Source: JAIBJN01 sp963847985
GTDB lineage: Bacteria > Actinomycetota > Thermoleophilia > Gaiellales > Gaiellaceae
Length of the DNA stretch: 64,000 nt
Direction: 5' to 3'
Assembly: GCA_963847985.1 (NCBI GenBank)
Contig: CAWKBS010000012.1
Span: 1 to 64,000, forward strand
Both the position numbers and the translations under genes were made by a program. The notes under the pieces were generated by a model that had not been told where the DNA came from, did not search any database, and saw nothing but the letters and a program-made list of their open reading frames with translations. This document shows, one piece after another, positions 63,091 to 64,000 of this stretch (its first letter is position 1; each line of letters starts with the position of its first letter).

Positions 63091-63359
63091 GAGTAGGGGG
63101 AGAGGAGGAGCGGGACGTGATGGTGGCCGTCGGCGAGCTCGACCTCGACGTCGATCCCGCGGAAGAACGGCGAGCGGGGGTGGAAGACCAGCTTGTAGAC
63201 GTCCGGGGGGAGCTCCACGCCGCCGAGGTCGGGGACGCGGCCGTCCTCGTCCGTCTCGCGCACGGACAGCAGGAGGTCGCCGCGGAAGAGCTCGACCCGG
63301 ATCCCGCGGGCCGGCTCGCCGCGCTCGGTGTCGAGGACGTGCGTCGAGATGCTGACCAC
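63066..63359 (-). CDS. 5-hydroxyisourate hydrolase (transthyretin-like)
   Basis: 97 residues. STHVLDTERGEPARGIRVELF at the start and HHHVPLLLSPYSCTIYRGS at the end (YxCxYRGS) are the HIU hydrolase signatures. First gene of the leftward urate operon. GTG 63359 is chosen over the longer frame because TACGAT lies exactly 6 nt upstream and the protein then starts like its family. Confidence 0.95.
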   Translation of the reverse strand: MVSISTHVLDTERGEPARGIRVELFRGDLLLSVRETDEDGRVPDLGGVELPPDVYKLVFHPRSPFFRGIDVEVELADGHHHVPLLLSPYSCTIYRGS

Positions 63360-63384
63360 GGCAGCATCGTATTCTTGCTTCGTG
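63357..63384. promoter_or_regulatory. overlapping divergent leaderless promoters
   Basis: Plus: TATTCT (63370-63375), 6 nt, GTG 63382. Minus: TACGAT (63371-63366), 6 nt, GTG 63359. The two -10 boxes share the TA at 63370-63371, so only one polymerase can bind at a time. Confidence 0.55.
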
Positions 63385-64000
63385 GACGAGCGCGAGCGCT
63401 TCCTCATCCGCTACGCGGGCTCGTTCGCGCCGGAGCCCATCGCCAGGGCCGAGGGCGCCTGGGTCGAGACGGCGAGCGGCCGGCGCATCCTCGACTTCAC
63501 CTCGGGCCAGATCTGCTCGACGCTGGGCCACAACCACCCGCGCATCGCCGCGGCGGTGCGCTCGGCGCTCGACGACGTCGTCCACCTGAACTCCTGGATG
63601 CTCTCCGAGCCGGTGCTCGCCCTCGGGGAGCGGCTCGCCGGGCTGTTCCCGCCGCCGCTCGAACGCGTCCTCCTCCTGAACACGGGCACGGAGGCGAACG
63701 AGGTCGCGCTGAAGATGGCGAAGATGCACACCGGCCGCTGGGAGGTGGCCGGGCTCACGCGCAGCTTCCACGGGCTCCTCTCCGGCATCGCCTCCGTCAA
63801 CTTCTCCATGGCGCACGCCGGCTACGGGCCGGTCCTGCCGGGGTCGTTCGCGATTCCGGCGCCGTACGCCTACCGCTGCCCGGTGCGCCACTGCGACGGC
63901 GCCTGCGACTGCACCTGCCTCGAGGTCGGGTTCGAGCTCGTCGACCAGCAGTCCGTCGGGTCGCTGTGCGCGGTCGTGGCCGAGCCGGTGCTCTCGGCCG
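63382..64000 (+). CDS. class III PLP aminotransferase, N-terminal part
   Basis: Runs off the right edge; 206 residues are visible. FAPEPIARAEGAWVETASGRRILDF, QICSTLGHNHPRIAAAV, LLNTGTEANEVALKMAKMHTG and RSFHGLLSG are class III (omega-aminotransferase) blocks. A Cys-rich insertion (YRCPVRHCDGACDCTCLEVG) lies before the catalytic Lys, which is beyond the window. Divergent from the urate operon with overlapping promoters, so it may take part in purine or pyrimidine-derived amine use, such as beta-alanine or ureidoglycine, but this is inferred. Confidence 0.88.
   Translation, partial: MDERERFLIRYAGSFAPEPIARAEGAWVETASGRRILDFTSGQICSTLGHNHPRIAAAVRSALDDVVHLNSWMLSEPVLALGERLAGLFPPPLERVLLLNTGTEANEVALKMAKMHTGRWEVAGLTRSFHGLLSGIASVNFSMAHAGYGPVLPGSFAIPAPYAYRCPVRHCDGACDCTCLEVGFELVDQQSVGSLCAVVAEPVLSA

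Noticed and set aside
1..64000. CRISPR arrays, tRNA, rRNA, intact insertion sequences
   Set aside because: Scanning by eye found no regularly spaced repeats, no tRNA-like TTCGANTC arms in context, no rRNA and no transposase motifs.

Overview
The window is 64 kb of very GC-rich DNA, roughly 70% by eye, from an actinobacterium. The best fit is a member of Thermoleophilia (Gaiella/Solirubrobacter-like). This is inferred from the fused FbiC, the full F420 set, the many small secreted proteins and actinobacterial promoter style; no marker gene proves it. I see no rRNA, tRNA, CRISPR array or intact insertion sequence.

Layout. 1-6.6 kb: secreted proteins (partial sorbosone-dehydrogenase-like lipoprotein, M14 carboxypeptidase, surface protein) and an ECF sigma factor with an unusual membrane/Gly-Asn tail. 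6.6-14.8 kb: L,D-transpeptidase, typA, greA, M64 metallopeptidase, SHOCT protein and a CYTH-TM-coiled-coil protein. 14.9-24.3 kb: ferritin-like oxygenase, lipoprotein, ATP-grasp and cupin divergent pair, membrane TIR protein, esterase, AraC regulator, FG-GAP protein. 24.4-38.5 kb: signalling genes (LacI-type HTH, degenerate GGDEF, GAF-GGDEF-GAF-HD-GYP, adenylate cyclase-ATPase-TPR), cyclophilin, twin small proteins, metallo-beta-lactamase and rhodanese proteins. 38.6-41.4 kb: a less GC-rich insert carrying a GntH-like hydrolase and a CobW GTPase, next to a decayed MFS transporter. 41.5-49.9 kb: ornithine-cyclodeaminase-like protein, HMG-CoA lyase and four large membrane glycosyltransferase-type proteins. 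50-53.9 kb: hydantoinase, small proteins, secreted protein, pseudo-receiver LuxR regulator. 53.9-59 kb: two divergent F420 operons (cofC-fbiC and cofD-npdG-cofE). 59-64 kb: OafA-like acyltransferase, thioesterase-like protein and a urate-catabolism operon (HIU hydrolase, OHCU decarboxylase, uricase) divergent from a class III aminotransferase.

Three window-wide patterns stand out. (1) About 30 single-base frameshifts break eleven genes, and nearly all can be read as a codon whose third position is written twice with two synonymous bases (for example CTC/CTG as CTCG). This points to collapsed strain variants in the assembly rather than real pseudogenes or programmed frameshifting. (2) Many genes start exactly 6 nt after a TAnnnT -10 box, so leaderless transcription looks common, including divergent pairs with overlapping promoters. 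(3) Palindromic elements sit in intergenic gaps: a 21-bp palindrome in three copies, two of which supply stop codons, and a roughly 170-bp near-palindrome holding the stop codons of two convergent genes.
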